Counted from the first letter of the stretch, positions 8,378-18,376 are shown. The stretch is DNA of 64,000 bases from Candidatus Gastranaerophilales bacterium (GCA_944322725.1 CALUPU010000004.1:62001-126000), one strand, 5' to 3'. Numbers and translations: made by a program. Notes: generated by a model not told the origin, from the sequence alone.

Positions 8378-10351
8378 ATGAATGAAAAGATTTATTTGTT
8401 AACAGAAAAAATTGATAAAGATTTAGCACTGGACAATCTTTCACAGGATGAAAAAGCTGTAATAGCCGATGACCTAAAGCCGCTGCTGGCACAGGATTCA
8501 ATTGTTCTTGCTCAGACAAATCCGGTATCAGGAGATATCAAGGGCAATGCAAAGAAGGCTCTTAAATGGATTCAATGGGCGCAAAGACTTGACGTTAATG
8601 CAATTGTATTTCCGGAAATGTATCTCATCGGATATCCGATAGGTGATTTTATTGAAAGATTTCCAATAATTGTTGAAGAGAATCTTGAATGGCTTGAAGC
8701 CCTTGCTCATTATGTTATGGGAAAAACAAAAGTTATAATAGGGTTTGCGGAATTTAATAAAAGTAAATGCGGTAAAAAATATTACAATTCTATTGCTGTT
8801 TTGAGTAACGGGAAAATTGAAAGAGTAATAAGAAAGTCTCTTATTCCAAACTATGCGGAATTTAATGATTACAGACATTTTGAACCTGCACCGGTAGACA
8901 GTTTGAACAGGATAATTGAAATAAGCGCCCAAAAAGCCGGAATCATCGTCTGTGAGGACGGCTGGAACGATTCTGATTTCTTTGATAAAAACCTGTACTG
9001 TGTTGACCCTGTTGAAACAGTTGTTAAAGAACAGCAGCCGGATTATTTGATTAACTGTTCGGCTTCAATTACACGTGCCAAAAAAGAACAACTCAAGCAC
9101 AATATGCTTTCATTTGCAGCTAAAAAATATAATACGCCGATTGTGTATGTAAATCAGGCAGGCTCGGGAGACAGCCTGTCTTTTGAAGGCGCTTCAAGGG
9201 TTTATGACGCACAGGGCAGACTTATTGCAATGGCAAAATCTTATCAGGAACAGTTTTTCATTGTTTCACCGTCTAAAGGCGGGCAGATTAACTCTCTGCC
9301 TGACGGTCTGGAAAAAACTTTGACATCTCAAAAAGCTTTTACCCTTGACCATGAGCCTGATTTAGAGAGAACATATCTTACAATTGTTCAGTCAATTCGT
9401 GATTATTTTAAAAAGACAGGCTTCAAACGTGCGGTATTAGGCTTGTCCGGCGGGCTTGATTCTACTGTCAGTGCTGTACTTCTTGCAGACGCACTGGGGG
9501 CAGATAATGTTTTCGGTATAAGTATGCCTTCAAAAATTACAAGCACGGAAAGCAAAAATGACGCAGAGGAACTTGCTCAAAACCTCGGAATAAACTTTAC
9601 AGAAGTTCCGATAAAAGATTTGTTCGACTGTACCCGTACTAAATTTGATGAAGTGTTTGACACAGTGGAAAAAAACTGGAACTGCCGTTATAAAGAAAGC
9701 TTTACCAATGACAATATACAGGCTCGTTCAAGAGCATTAATACTCTGGGGCATTGCAAACGAATTTGCCTCCTGTCTGCCTATAGCAACTTCTGATAAGT
9801 CAGAATTGTATATGGGCTATGCAACAATAAACGGTGATATGTCAGGAGGGTTTGCTCCTTTAGCCGATGTTTCAAAGACAAAACTTTTTGCATTGGCAAG
9901 ATGGATGAACAAAAATCGCCCTGTCAAAAATGCAATTCCTGAAAGTATTATTGCAAAGCGTCCCGGCGCTGAACTTGCTATTAACCCAAAAACAGGCAAA
10001 CCTCTTCTTGCAGAAGAAGCACTTATGCCTTATGAATTTCTTGATGAGGTAATCTGGCGTGTGGAAAACCTGCAGCAGTCTGTTGGTGATATGATGCAGG
10101 CTGAATTTTTACACGAAAAACATATGAAAGAAAAGGACGAGCCGGTATCTGAGGAACAAAAGCTTGAATGGCTTCAAAAATTCTTCCGCAGAATGTCTAC
10201 TGCACTATACAAATGGACTATTATGCCGCCTTCTCCGATTGTTGATGCACGTTCGATAAACAAGTCCGAGTATGTTCAGCCTATAATTTCTTCAAGGATT
10301 AATTATCACAAAACATCATTTGAACAAAAGTTAAAAGAATTAATATCCTGA
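8378..10351 (+). CDS. nadE: Glutamine-dependent NAD+ synthetase
   Basis: The enzyme makes NAD+ from nicotinic acid adenine dinucleotide, ATP and glutamine. The N-terminal nitrilase-type amidase domain shows the triad Glu80 (FPEMYLIGYP), Lys153 (IRKSLIP) and Cys192 (VCEDGWN), and it channels ammonia to the C-terminal synthetase. That domain has the ATP pyrophosphatase loop SGGLDS at 357-362 and the conserved ATSDKSELYMGY segment. At 657 residues it is the full two-domain form, a little longer than many. No clear ribosome site is present, since the terminator of the previous gene lies close upstream. The pyridine-nucleotide transporter gene pnuC occurs elsewhere in the window. Confidence 0.95.
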   Translation: MNEKIYLLTEKIDKDLALDNLSQDEKAVIADDLKPLLAQDSIVLAQTNPVSGDIKGNAKKALKWIQWAQRLDVNAIVFPEMYLIGYPIGDFIERFPIIVEENLEWLEALAHYVMGKTKVIIGFAEFNKSKCGKKYYNSIAVLSNGKIERVIRKSLIPNYAEFNDYRHFEPAPVDSLNRIIEISAQKAGIIVCEDGWNDSDFFDKNLYCVDPVETVVKEQQPDYLINCSASITRAKKEQLKHNMLSFAAKKYNTPIVYVNQAGSGDSLSFEGASRVYDAQGRLIAMAKSYQEQFFIVSPSKGGQINSLPDGLEKTLTSQKAFTLDHEPDLERTYLTIVQSIRDYFKKTGFKRAVLGLSGGLDSTVSAVLLADALGADNVFGISMPSKITSTESKNDAEELAQNLGINFTEVPIKDLFDCTRTKFDEVFDTVEKNWNCRYKESFTNDNIQARSRALILWGIANEFASCLPIATSDKSELYMGYATINGDMSGGFAPLADVSKTKLFALARWMNKNRPVKNAIPESIIAKRPGAELAINPKTGKPLLAEEALMPYEFLDEVIWRVENLQQSVGDMMQAEFLHEKHMKEKDEPVSEEQKLEWLQKFFRRMSTALYKWTIMPPSPIVDARSINKSEYVQPIISSRINYHKTSFEQKLKELIS

Positions 10352-10455
10352 TTAGAAAATCATAGACTTTTTTCTGTTTAATTCTGTTTTCCTTTGCGCT
10401 AAAATATTGGTGTGAAAATGGAGTATCGTAAACAATAAATTAAAGGAAATAAACC

Positions 10456-11277
10456 ATGTGGGATTATACAGATAAAGTAATGGATCATTATAAGAATCCG
10501 AGAAATGTCGGCGAGATAGAAAATCCGTCAGCAATAGGTGAGGCAGGCTCGCTTGTTTGCGGAGACGCCTTGAAGCTTTATCTTAAAGTGGATGACAACG
10601 GCATTATTACGGATGCAAAATTTCAGACTTTCGGCTGTGGTTCTGCTGTTGCATCTTCAAGTGTTTTAACGGAAATGCTTAAAGGAATGACTATTGATGA
10701 AGCTTCAAAAATTACTAATCAGCAGATTGCAGATGCACTTGGCGGTCTTCCTCCTCAGAAAATGCACTGTTCCGTTATGGGACACGAGGCTCTGGAGTCT
10801 GCTATTGCAAACTATAAAGGAGAAGATGCGGCAGCACATTGCGATGAAAAAATTATCTGCACCTGCTATCACGTTACAGAGAGTGCGTTAAGAGAAGCTG
10901 TTGAACAAAACAACCTTACAGACCTTGAAGATGTGATGAATTATACAAAAGCAGGCGGTGCGTGCGGTCAATGCCACATTGCAATCCAAAAAATTATTGA
11001 CGAAATCAAAAATAAAAAAGAAAAAGTTGATATTAAGAACATGTCCACAACACAGCTTGTTTTAAAAATTAATAATGTAATAGAAAAACATATCGCGTCA
11101 GAACTCAGAAAAGACGGCGGGGACATAGAACTTGTGGATGTTAAAGATAACAAAGTCTTTGTTTCTTTAAAAGGTATGTGCAAATCCTGCAAATTTTCTT
11201 CAAATACGCTGAAAAATTTTGTAGAGGCTTCTTTGAAGGAGCATATTTCTCCTGATATAGAAGTTGTGGAGGTGTAG
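10456..11277 (+). CDS. nifU: NifU three-domain Fe-S cluster scaffold
   Basis: The protein assembles iron-sulfur clusters from sulfur delivered by NifS. Three domains are visible. The IscU-like domain has Cys35 with Asp37, Cys61 and Cys105 as cluster ligands. A central BFD-like [2Fe-2S] domain has Cys135, Cys137, Cys170 and Cys173. A C-terminal Nfu domain has CKSC at 242-245. The length (273) matches full nitrogen-fixation-type NifU, but no nif enzyme genes are near, so it is likely the general system here. AAAGGAA precedes the ATG. It lies two bases before nifS and forms an operon with it. Confidence 0.95.
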   Translation: MWDYTDKVMDHYKNPRNVGEIENPSAIGEAGSLVCGDALKLYLKVDDNGIITDAKFQTFGCGSAVASSSVLTEMLKGMTIDEASKITNQQIADALGGLPPQKMHCSVMGHEALESAIANYKGEDAAAHCDEKIICTCYHVTESALREAVEQNNLTDLEDVMNYTKAGGACGQCHIAIQKIIDEIKNKKEKVDIKNMSTTQLVLKINNVIEKHIASELRKDGGDIELVDVKDNKVFVSLKGMCKSCKFSSNTLKNFVEASLKEHISPDIEVVEV

Positions 11278-11279
11278 TT

Positions 11280-12482
11280 ATGTCACAAAAAATTGTTTAT
11301 CTTGATAACAATGCAACAACAATGACTGACCCCGAAGTTTTTGAGGCAATGAAACCGTATTTTTGTGATTTATACGGAAATCCTTCAAGCATGCATGAGT
11401 TTGGCGGTCAGGTTGCAAAGGCTGTTGAAAAGGCCAGGGAACAGGTAAAAGACTTTATCGGTGCAAAAGATGCAAAAGAAATCATCTTTACAGCATCAGG
11501 TTCAGAGGGTGACAATATGGCTATCAGAGGTATTCTCGAAGCCAATAAGAATAAAAAACATATTATTACTACAAAAATTGAACACCCTGCTGTTTTAAAT
11601 TTATTTAAATACTTTGAAAAACAGGGATATGAAGTTACATATTTAAGTGTTGATTCAAAAGGCAATCTTGACTTAAACGAATTAAGCAATTCAGTAACAG
11701 AAGATACGGCAATTGTCAGCCTTATGTATGCCAATAATGAGACAGGTGTTATTCTTCCTGTTGAAAAGGCAGCCAAAATCGTAAAACAAAAGAACCCTAA
11801 AACCAAAGTGCATGTTGATGCTGTTCAGGCAGCAGGAAAGATTCCTCTTGATGTCAAAAATACTGATATTGACCTGTTAACTATAGCCGGACACAAAATC
11901 CACGCTCCAAAAGGTATAGGCGCTCTCTATGTAAAAACCGGCACTCTGCTTCCGGCATTTGTAATAGGAGGACATCAGGAAAGAGGTAAAAGAGCAGGCA
12001 CAGAAAATGTACCTTATATTGTAGGGCTTGGAAAAGCGTGTGAAATTGCTAAAAACTCTCTTGAGTATGAAATGAACGAAGTCAAAAGACTGAGAGACAA
12101 ACTTGAAAACGGTATAATTAAGTCCGTATATAATGCAAAAGTGAACGGTTCAACAACTAACAGGGTACCGAATACAACCAACATCGGTTTTCAGTATATT
12201 GAAGGGGAACTGATTCTTCTTCATTTAAGTGACCTGGGTATTTGTGCAAGTTCCGGAAGTGCGTGCACATCAGGCAGTCTTGAGCCCAGCCATGTATTGA
12301 AGTCCATGGGTGTGCCTTTTGAAGCACTACACGGAAGTATCCGTTTCAGCTTAAGCCGCTTTACAACAGAAGAAGAAATCGACTATGTTTTAAAAGTTCT
12401 TCCGGATGTAATATTTAAGCTTAATAAAATATCACCTTATCAGAGAGAACTTAAAGCACTGGAGGAAGCTCATAAAAGATAA
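11280..12482 (+). CDS. nifS: Cysteine desulfurase NifS/IscS class
   Basis: This PLP enzyme removes sulfur from cysteine as a persulfide and passes it to NifU. The N-terminal YLDNNATT segment is typical. Lys206 in AGHKIHAPKG binds PLP. Cys329 in SSGSACTSGS is the persulfide-bearing residue on the mobile loop of class I desulfurases. At 400 residues it has the usual length. The start is two bases after the nifU stop, with GGAGGTG directly before it inside the end of nifU. It ends five bases before the stop codon of the convergent ispD. Confidence 0.95.
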   Translation: MSQKIVYLDNNATTMTDPEVFEAMKPYFCDLYGNPSSMHEFGGQVAKAVEKAREQVKDFIGAKDAKEIIFTASGSEGDNMAIRGILEANKNKKHIITTKIEHPAVLNLFKYFEKQGYEVTYLSVDSKGNLDLNELSNSVTEDTAIVSLMYANNETGVILPVEKAAKIVKQKNPKTKVHVDAVQAAGKIPLDVKNTDIDLLTIAGHKIHAPKGIGALYVKTGTLLPAFVIGGHQERGKRAGTENVPYIVGLGKACEIAKNSLEYEMNEVKRLRDKLENGIIKSVYNAKVNGSTTNRVPNTTNIGFQYIEGELILLHLSDLGICASSGSACTSGSLEPSHVLKSMGVPFEALHGSIRFSLSRFTTEEEIDYVLKVLPDVIFKLNKISPYQRELKALEEAHKR

Positions 12483-12487
12483 TAAAA

Positions 12488-13168
12488 TCAGTTATCTTCA
12501 AATAAAAGCTGAGCAAGATAGATGTCTTTTTTTGTTGTTATTTTAATGTTGGAATAACTTCCCTCCGAGACATAGACTTTTTTACCCGAAGCTTCTACAA
12601 GTCCTGCGTCATCGGAGAAACTCTGTCCTTCGAATTTTTTATGCGCCTGCATAATCAGATTGTATTCAAAAATCTGCGGCGTCTGCACATACCAAAGAGT
12701 CTCTCTGTCCGGTGTGTCAATGATTTCATTGTCTTTTTTAACAACTTTTATTGTATCAACGGCTTTTACGGCAACGATTGCAGCATCTGTTTTCATTGCT
12801 TTTTCTAAACATTTTTCAATATCTTCCTTTTTAACAAGAGGGCGTGCTGCATCGTGTATTGCTGCATAATCAGGAGCATTACAAGCCTTTAGTGCATTAA
12901 ACACAGATGCCTGTCTTGTTTCACCGCCTCGCACGACTTTTACTTGATTATGCCCGTATTTCTTTAGCAATTCTTTTATTACAGGTTCAAGGCTTTCTGA
13001 TGCAGATACAATAATTTCGTAAGGTTTCAAAGGCAAAAAAGCTTCTATTGAACGGATTATTACTTCTTTGTCTTTGATTTTTTCAAGAAGTTTGTTTGTC
13101 TTTCCGTATCTTGTGGAACTTCCGCCTGCTGTAATTATTACTGTCAGTTTCATATTATCTGTACACAT
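12488..13168 (-). CDS. ispD: 2-C-methyl-D-erythritol 4-phosphate cytidylyltransferase
   Basis: The enzyme adds CMP to methylerythritol 4-phosphate in the MEP route to isoprenoids. The nucleotide-binding start AGGSSTRYGKTNK is seen with the basic residues in place. VRGGETRQASV and HDAARPLV are also conserved family motifs. The 226-residue length is normal. The first ATG (13168) follows GAGG by eight bases and lies directly after the thiL stop, which favours it over the second ATG five codons later. It presumably shares a transcript with thiL and ends convergently to nifS. Confidence 0.93.
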   Translation of the reverse strand: MCTDNMKLTVIITAGGSSTRYGKTNKLLEKIKDKEVIIRSIEAFLPLKPYEIIVSASESLEPVIKELLKKYGHNQVKVVRGGETRQASVFNALKACNAPDYAAIHDAARPLVKKEDIEKCLEKAMKTDAAIVAVKAVDTIKVVKKDNEIIDTPDRETLWYVQTPQIFEYNLIMQAHKKFEGQSFSDDAGLVEASGKKVYVSEGSYSNIKITTKKDIYLAQLLFEDN

Positions 13169-14095
13169 TTATTTATCCTCAAAATGTTTAAAACTTTTTT
13201 TCTCAAATATTTCTTCTTCCTCTTTAGAAAAGTGTCTTTTTGTTACATAGCCGATTTTAAAGAACCTTGTCCTGTCCAGCTTTTCATAAGCGTGTTCAGG
13301 CATGGTAAAGAGTAATTCAAAATCTTCTCCGCCCCATAGCACAAGGTCTTTATATTCATCGGGAAAAGCTTCTTTTAACTCGCTGCTTACAGGTACTGAA
13401 TCAAAATCTATGTCAAAGGCAAACCCGCACCCCTTTGAAAGCTTGTAAATCGCATCACCCAATCCGTCCGAGGTGTCCATCATTGCAAGCTGCTTTAATC
13501 CTGATTCCTCTGCTGTCTGCATTATAATATTGCTTTCTTCTGTCTTTGCCTGTGCAATAAGATGCTTTTGTATCAAAATTTCAGGAGCTGTTTTACCCTG
13601 CTGCAAAAGTTTTAACCCGCCGGCGCTATCCCCGTGAGTTCCTGTTGTTACAATAATGTCGTCCGGCTTTGCAGCGTTTCTTGATACGGATACACTGTTG
13701 TATTTCTTTCCGAGTGCGCAAACAGAAATAAATACCCTGTCTGAGCCTGTCAAATCACCGCCGGCAACCTTGACTCCATGTGTAGTGCAGATTTTATCAA
13801 CACCTTTATAAAACTCTTGTAGAAAAGAGTTATCCGTATTTGGTGGTAAAGACATAGATATTGTTAAATAAAGAGGCTTTGAACCGGATGCTGCAAGGTC
13901 TGACAGGTTTACATTTACTGCTTTTTGCCCGAGTTCAAAAGGCGTAGTTGTATCAAGTGTAAAATGTATACCTTCAACCAGAGTATCCTGTGTTATGCAA
14001 ATATCAAATTCTTTCAAATAAGCACAATCATCCCCGAGCAGAGTTGTGTCGGACAGGGTGTCATTAATAATCTCTAGATATTCCAGTTCTTTCAT
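13169..14095 (-). CDS. thiL: Thiamine-monophosphate kinase
   Basis: ThiL phosphorylates thiamine monophosphate to thiamine pyrophosphate with ATP. The 308-residue protein has the AIR-synthase-like layout, with LLGDDCAYL near the N-terminus as a metal/ATP site, GGDLTGSD in the middle and MDTSDGLGDA as the second conserved acidic motif. No TPP riboswitch is visible upstream. It is followed without a gap by ispD, and 35 bases separate it from the membrane protein gene upstream. Confidence 0.92.
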   Translation of the reverse strand: MKELEYLEIINDTLSDTTLLGDDCAYLKEFDICITQDTLVEGIHFTLDTTTPFELGQKAVNVNLSDLAASGSKPLYLTISMSLPPNTDNSFLQEFYKGVDKICTTHGVKVAGGDLTGSDRVFISVCALGKKYNSVSVSRNAAKPDDIIVTTGTHGDSAGGLKLLQQGKTAPEILIQKHLIAQAKTEESNIIMQTAEESGLKQLAMMDTSDGLGDAIYKLSKGCGFAFDIDFDSVPVSSELKEAFPDEYKDLVLWGGEDFELLFTMPEHAYEKLDRTRFFKIGYVTKRHFSKEEEEIFEKKSFKHFEDK

Positions 14096-14130
14096 AGGTT
14101 AATTCTAACACAATTTAAGAAACGGAGTAT

Positions 14131-14913
14131 TTAGTCCTGCTGTTGTTTTTCCTTTGCACTCAATACAAATTGTGCGCAGAGTTCTGCAATAACAAGGTAA
14201 ATATAAAAATACACAAACGGAATCAGTATTACTCCGGCAATAGTCATTATAAGTATTGAAGATACAAACTGTGCAAGTATACTCATTGCTATGAACAACA
14301 GTATTATTACAAAATAATTACCCGCATTGTTTTTTAGCAATTCAAAGGCTCCTTTAAAATCTACAAACGCCAGAGTTTTTAAACTTTTAAAGTAATTTGA
14401 CATCATAAGCGGGCAAAATATTGTAACCAGAATAAAACACATAAGAACCAATGCACCCATAAGGGTCATCAATAAAAATATAACGGTATTAAAGGCTCCT
14501 GTATAAAAAGATGCGGAGCCAATCATCATTCCCGTAAGGAAAAGAAAAATTAAGCACAGTACAAGTACAGGCAGTAAATATAAAAAATAGCCTGCAAAGT
14601 ATTTTAAACCGCTTATAATAAACTGCCCGAAACTGCTCCAGTCCGGAAGAAGCGAATTTTGATAGTTTATTCTTTTATTTGCCGTTTCTGCAATATATCC
14701 GGCAAGAGCAAAACTGAGAATAAAAGAAACAGTATAACAAATCAGAAATACAATACCTGATACAAATGCTGAATCTGAAAAAACAAATACGGCGGCGGGA
14801 ATTAAAAGTACTGCAAGAATTGCATATATAAGACCTGTGCCGGCAAGAAGTTTGTTTACCCATTGAGGGTCTTTGAATACATATGTTAAAGCTTTTTCAA
14901 AATCAAGATTCAT
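14131..14913 (-). CDS. Multi-pass membrane protein, DUF4013-like
   Basis: The 260-residue protein begins with a short soluble stretch containing KALTYVFKDPQWVNKLL, then has about six hydrophobic segments, several of them glycine- and phenylalanine-rich. The early VFKDPQW-type start and the later SNYFKSLKTLAFVDFKGAF segment are what I associate with DUF4013 proteins, whose role is unknown. It is probably cotranscribed with thiL. There is no transporter or enzyme motif. Confidence 0.7.
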   Translation of the reverse strand: MNLDFEKALTYVFKDPQWVNKLLAGTGLIYAILAVLLIPAAVFVFSDSAFVSGIVFLICYTVSFILSFALAGYIAETANKRINYQNSLLPDWSSFGQFIISGLKYFAGYFLYLLPVLVLCLIFLFLTGMMIGSASFYTGAFNTVIFLLMTLMGALVLMCFILVTIFCPLMMSNYFKSLKTLAFVDFKGAFELLKNNAGNYFVIILLFIAMSILAQFVSSILIMTIAGVILIPFVYFYIYLVIAELCAQFVLSAKEKQQQD

Positions 14914-15009
14914 ATTCCTGCTCCTTTGTTGTTATTCTACAGTATTTTTTGATTTGGTTATATTGGCGGATAGTACTGTTAGATGTGTTATGACAATTTG
15001 AATGAAGAT

Positions 15010-17286
15010 TTAAAACCTCAATGTTTCACTGTAATTAGGAATTATGAATTTGGCATTATTTGCATCTTTGTTTGTAAATACAGCATAGTCCTTTAATGAT
15101 ATTTCTTTTGCTTTGTCGTACAAATCCATATCAACGTATTTTGTGTACAGATCTGTTAAGTCACCTGAATAGTTGCCCATAATACGTGCAAAATTTTTGA
15201 TTTCGTCCTTGCTGGCGCCTGCACCGTAGGCTTTTGTCTTGGCATCAGTACCCGAGGGGCGGATTTCTATAAACTTGTCGCTGAACTCGAGATAAGTGCC
15301 GTCGCCCACAAATTTAACATCTATAAGATTGTCAAAGTTTAATTCTTTGAAGGTGTCGGAAAGAATTTCTCTAATCTGTTCAAGAGTCATTTTTCCTGCT
15401 TTTTTTGCAACCGCCATTGTGAGGTAGAATACATCATTCTTTGTTCTCTTTGCTTCACCTGCAGCTTTGGCAAGTTTTAGCTTTTCAATATCAGGTTCAG
15501 ACTCGTTGTAGTATGAAATGTCTTCTCTTATGTCGAATTTGGAAATTATTTCGTTATTTTTGAACACATCATCAAGGTACTGTGACATTGTTTTGTGTTC
15601 TTTTTCAAGGTAAGAAGTCAAAGCAGACGCTACAATAATTGCCTCTGTTGCGCTTTTTTCACGCATTGCAATTGCTATTCTGCCTGCATGTGATTTTATC
15701 AGTTCTTCCGAGCCGATAATCATGCCGCCTGATTCTTCACCGCCGAATATAAGTTTGGGATTCACGCCCAGGTTTATGTCATTGCCAAGTACATCGGTTA
15801 TGATAACTTCTTTTTCAGGGTTATCCGTAATTTGTTTTTCCACTTTTTTCATTACATTGGCTATTTCTTTAAAACCGACAGGCACATTAACTACCTTTAT
15901 GTTGTTTTTCTTTGCCCATTCATCCCATGAACGTGCTGACGCCGTTGTTTTAATCATAAATCTCGGGTGGTTTTCAAATAAACCTTCTGCTTTTAATTGC
16001 TGTGCCCAAAAATCCATAATCATAAGAAAGGACTGGTTTGCTGTGAAAACAGTCAAAATTCTGCCATTATCCAGTTCAACATAATCTACCCCGAGAGACT
16101 TGATGTATTCGATTTTATCTGCAGATTCTATCTGGCATACTGTGAGCCTGTCGTGGTCCGGGTCAGTTATTAAGACAGCTGTGCCGGCAGGATAAGATTT
16201 AAGTTTTTCTTCATAATGCAGGGATTTTATCACGGGGAAGTATGGATTTCCGTCTTTGTCTTTTGCAATTACAGTGGCATCTACAGAATAATCATAGAAG
16301 GTTTTGTTTCCTTTGGGGTCAGTATCATACTTGCCTATGCCATGGAAAAACGGATCTTCTTCTTTGTTCATCCATACGAATTTATCTTCGATGCCCAGTT
16401 CTTTTAAAATTCTGCTTAATGTTCTGTATGCTGAACCGCCTACGTTTTCGATAACAATTTTTTCGTTAAGGCTTTTTATAAGATTGAGGTTTGCATTTTT
16501 TGCCACACCGTCTAAAAGATACTGTTTATATAGTTTTACACCGTCATCAAGTTTTTTCATTAATTCTTCTGAAATTAAAGAGTCGTTGTTTGATGCGATA
16601 TTTATATCGTAATAACCGTTTTTATCAACTTCATCAAAAATATATTTTATTTTATCCACAAAAAGCATAGACTCTTCGGGCAAATACTGGCTGCCCTGAG
16701 AATTTAAGTCTTTTGTTGCATTTTTTACCGAGATACCGTGGCTTGAGGTAATGTATTCACCTCCAAGCAAATCAAGTTTGAATGCTAAAAATGAAGCAAG
16801 CCAGATGGGAATAGTCTTTCTGTCAACCGATACAAGTGTCTTTATTCCGTGTGCAGCCTGAACACGAGCAATGAGTTCAAGCATTTCCTGAGAGTTGTAA
16901 CGCACTTCGCAGCCTGCGAGTTTTATTAGTTCGGAATCAGGATAAAGTTCCTTTGCAACAAGTGCTTTTGCCTCTGTTGCAAGCATAATACCGATTAAAT
17001 TGATAGGAAAACGTGTATCGTGCGGATAGAGAATGTTTTGAGGGCCTCTGATACCGGCGGTGGATACTTCTGCCTCTTTAGCATAGTTTTTAAACCAGTC
17101 TTTTAAATTCAGCCCTTCAGGATTGTTTTGTGCATCATAAGGTTCAAGATGCTCTTTTTTTAATCTGAACGAAAAAGCTTCTTTATTATCAATGTTTAAA
17201 AGTTTATCGGCTTTAATATAATCAGGGGTTTTTGACTCTACAGACTCAAACAGTGATTTTTCCAGTTCACAGTGGGGTTCTTTCAT
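15010..17286 (-). CDS. Long phosphoglucomutase/phosphomannomutase family protein
   Basis: The family interconverts hexose 1- and 6-phosphates through a phosphoserine. All four loops are visible: STAGIRGPQ near the N-terminus, ITSSHGISVKN as the catalytic serine loop, DPDHDRLT as the Mg-binding DxDxD loop, and GGEESGGM for sugar binding. The phosphate-binding EIRPSGTDAK loop comes near the C-terminus. At 758 residues it is much longer than the usual 450-580, with extra sequence between loops. The ATG at 17286 is chosen because AAGGAGAG precedes it; an upstream in-frame ATG at 17331 has no such site and overlaps the likely promoter. The sugar specificity is not decided by sequence. Confidence 0.88.
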   Translation of the reverse strand: MKEPHCELEKSLFESVESKTPDYIKADKLLNIDNKEAFSFRLKKEHLEPYDAQNNPEGLNLKDWFKNYAKEAEVSTAGIRGPQNILYPHDTRFPINLIGIMLATEAKALVAKELYPDSELIKLAGCEVRYNSQEMLELIARVQAAHGIKTLVSVDRKTIPIWLASFLAFKLDLLGGEYITSSHGISVKNATKDLNSQGSQYLPEESMLFVDKIKYIFDEVDKNGYYDINIASNNDSLISEELMKKLDDGVKLYKQYLLDGVAKNANLNLIKSLNEKIVIENVGGSAYRTLSRILKELGIEDKFVWMNKEEDPFFHGIGKYDTDPKGNKTFYDYSVDATVIAKDKDGNPYFPVIKSLHYEEKLKSYPAGTAVLITDPDHDRLTVCQIESADKIEYIKSLGVDYVELDNGRILTVFTANQSFLMIMDFWAQQLKAEGLFENHPRFMIKTTASARSWDEWAKKNNIKVVNVPVGFKEIANVMKKVEKQITDNPEKEVIITDVLGNDINLGVNPKLIFGGEESGGMIIGSEELIKSHAGRIAIAMREKSATEAIIVASALTSYLEKEHKTMSQYLDDVFKNNEIISKFDIREDISYYNESEPDIEKLKLAKAAGEAKRTKNDVFYLTMAVAKKAGKMTLEQIREILSDTFKELNFDNLIDVKFVGDGTYLEFSDKFIEIRPSGTDAKTKAYGAGASKDEIKNFARIMGNYSGDLTDLYTKYVDMDLYDKAKEISLKDYAVFTNKDANNAKFIIPNYSETLRF

Positions 17287-17317
17287 TATCGGCTCTCCTT
17301 GTGTGTATTTTGTGTAT

Positions 17318-17347
17318 ATTATACAAAACATTTACAATATAAATCAA
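17318..17347 (-). promoter_or_regulatory. Probable promoter of the phosphohexomutase gene
   Basis: On the minus strand TTGATT lies 18 bases before a perfect TATAAT. This places the start of transcription about 25 bases before the chosen ATG and supports that start over the longer frame. Confidence 0.5.
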
Positions 17348-17409
17348 ATGTGCAATATTAAAATTCATCAGGTATGGTATTTTTTTGATAAACAAAAGGA
17401 GAAATAAAT

Positions 17410-18192
17410 ATGATAAGAGTCGGTGTTGTAGGTGCAATGGGTAAAATGGGACAGGAAGTCGTCAAAGCGGTTTGTGATGATGATAAACTGGAACTTGTTA
17501 CTGCTGTAGATATTAACCAAATAGATACAGAAGTCTGCCCGCCTAAAGAAGTGCGGATTATGGGCGATTTAAAGTCGGCAATTCTTATGCACAAACCCGA
17601 TGTTATGGTTGATTTTACCCAGCCGAAGTATGTCTTTGAAAACGCAAAGATTTGTCTTGAAAACGGTGTTCGACCTGTTATTGGTACAACAGGGCTTTCT
17701 GATGAACAGATTGCCGAACTTAAAACACTGGCAGAGTCAAAAGGGCTGGGGTGTTTGATAGCACCAAACTTTTCTACCGGTGCAATTTTAATGATGATGT
17801 TCGCTAAACAGGCTGCAAGATACTTTGATAATGCGGAAATTATAGAACTTCACCACAACCAGAAAAAAGATGCACCGTCAGGTACAGCAATAAAAACAGC
17901 ACTTATGATGTCAGAAGAAGGCAAAATGTCATTTGAAACCGGCAACTGCCCTGAAACAGAAACTATTCAAGGGGCAAGAGGCGGTAAATCTTATTCTGAT
18001 ATACATATACATTCTGTCAGAATGCCCGGGTATATAGCTTCTCAGGAGGTTATTTTCGGTGCTTCGGGGCAGATTTTGACAATCCGTCATGACTCAATGG
18101 ACAGACAGTGCTATATGGCAGGTGTAAAACTAGCTATTAAGTATATTGCAGAGCACAATGAATTTATTTACGGTTTGGAAAAAATTATGTAA
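17410..18192 (+). CDS. dapB: 4-hydroxy-tetrahydrodipicolinate reductase
   Basis: The enzyme reduces HTPA in the lysine/diaminopimelate pathway using NAD(P)H. The N-terminal Rossmann loop is GAMGKMG (8-14). The catalytic segment HHNQKKDAPSGTA (148-160) holds the His and Lys residues of the active site and the substrate loop. At 260 residues the length is typical. AAAGGAG lies nine bases before the ATG. A strong hairpin terminator follows, so it is monocistronic and divergent from the phosphohexomutase gene. Confidence 0.96.
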   Translation: MIRVGVVGAMGKMGQEVVKAVCDDDKLELVTAVDINQIDTEVCPPKEVRIMGDLKSAILMHKPDVMVDFTQPKYVFENAKICLENGVRPVIGTTGLSDEQIAELKTLAESKGLGCLIAPNFSTGAILMMMFAKQAARYFDNAEIIELHHNQKKDAPSGTAIKTALMMSEEGKMSFETGNCPETETIQGARGGKSYSDIHIHSVRMPGYIASQEVIFGASGQILTIRHDSMDRQCYMAGVKLAIKYIAEHNEFIYGLEKIM

Positions 18193-18200
18193 TCAGCAAT

Positions 18201-18226
18201 AAAAAGCGCCTATTAGGCGCTTTTTA
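18201..18226 (+). terminator. Rho-independent terminator of dapB
   Basis: AAAAAGCGCC and GGCGCTTTTT pair around TATTA, with A and T runs that could serve both strands. It lies nine bases after the dapB stop. Confidence 0.85.
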
Positions 18227-18330
18227 AATATTCGGGATATTGATTCTCTTATGTTGTAGGCGACAAAACGAGTGTTTACATACACTCATTTTGAGAAGAA
18301 AAAACAGTCTATTTGAGAAATTTTGCGTAA

Positions 18331-18376
18331 TTGTTAAGTTTTGTAAACATGAGTTTTTTAAGGCTGAAATTCAAGT
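18331..18376 (+). promoter_or_regulatory. Upstream region with shared motif and possible -10
   Basis: TTGTTAAGTTTTGTAAACA (18331-18349) resembles the inverted repeat before the gene at 7010, at almost the same distance (about 155-160 bases) from the start codon. TTTTTTAAGGCTGAAATT follows and then TATACT, a good -10. A hairpin, GAGTGT/ACACTC, lies further upstream near 18271-18288. Function is inferred. Confidence 0.35.

Noticed and set aside
10456-12482. Evidence for nitrogen fixation from nifU-nifS
   Set aside because: No nitrogenase gene is near, and NifU/NifS pairs serve as the general iron-sulfur system in many anaerobes.
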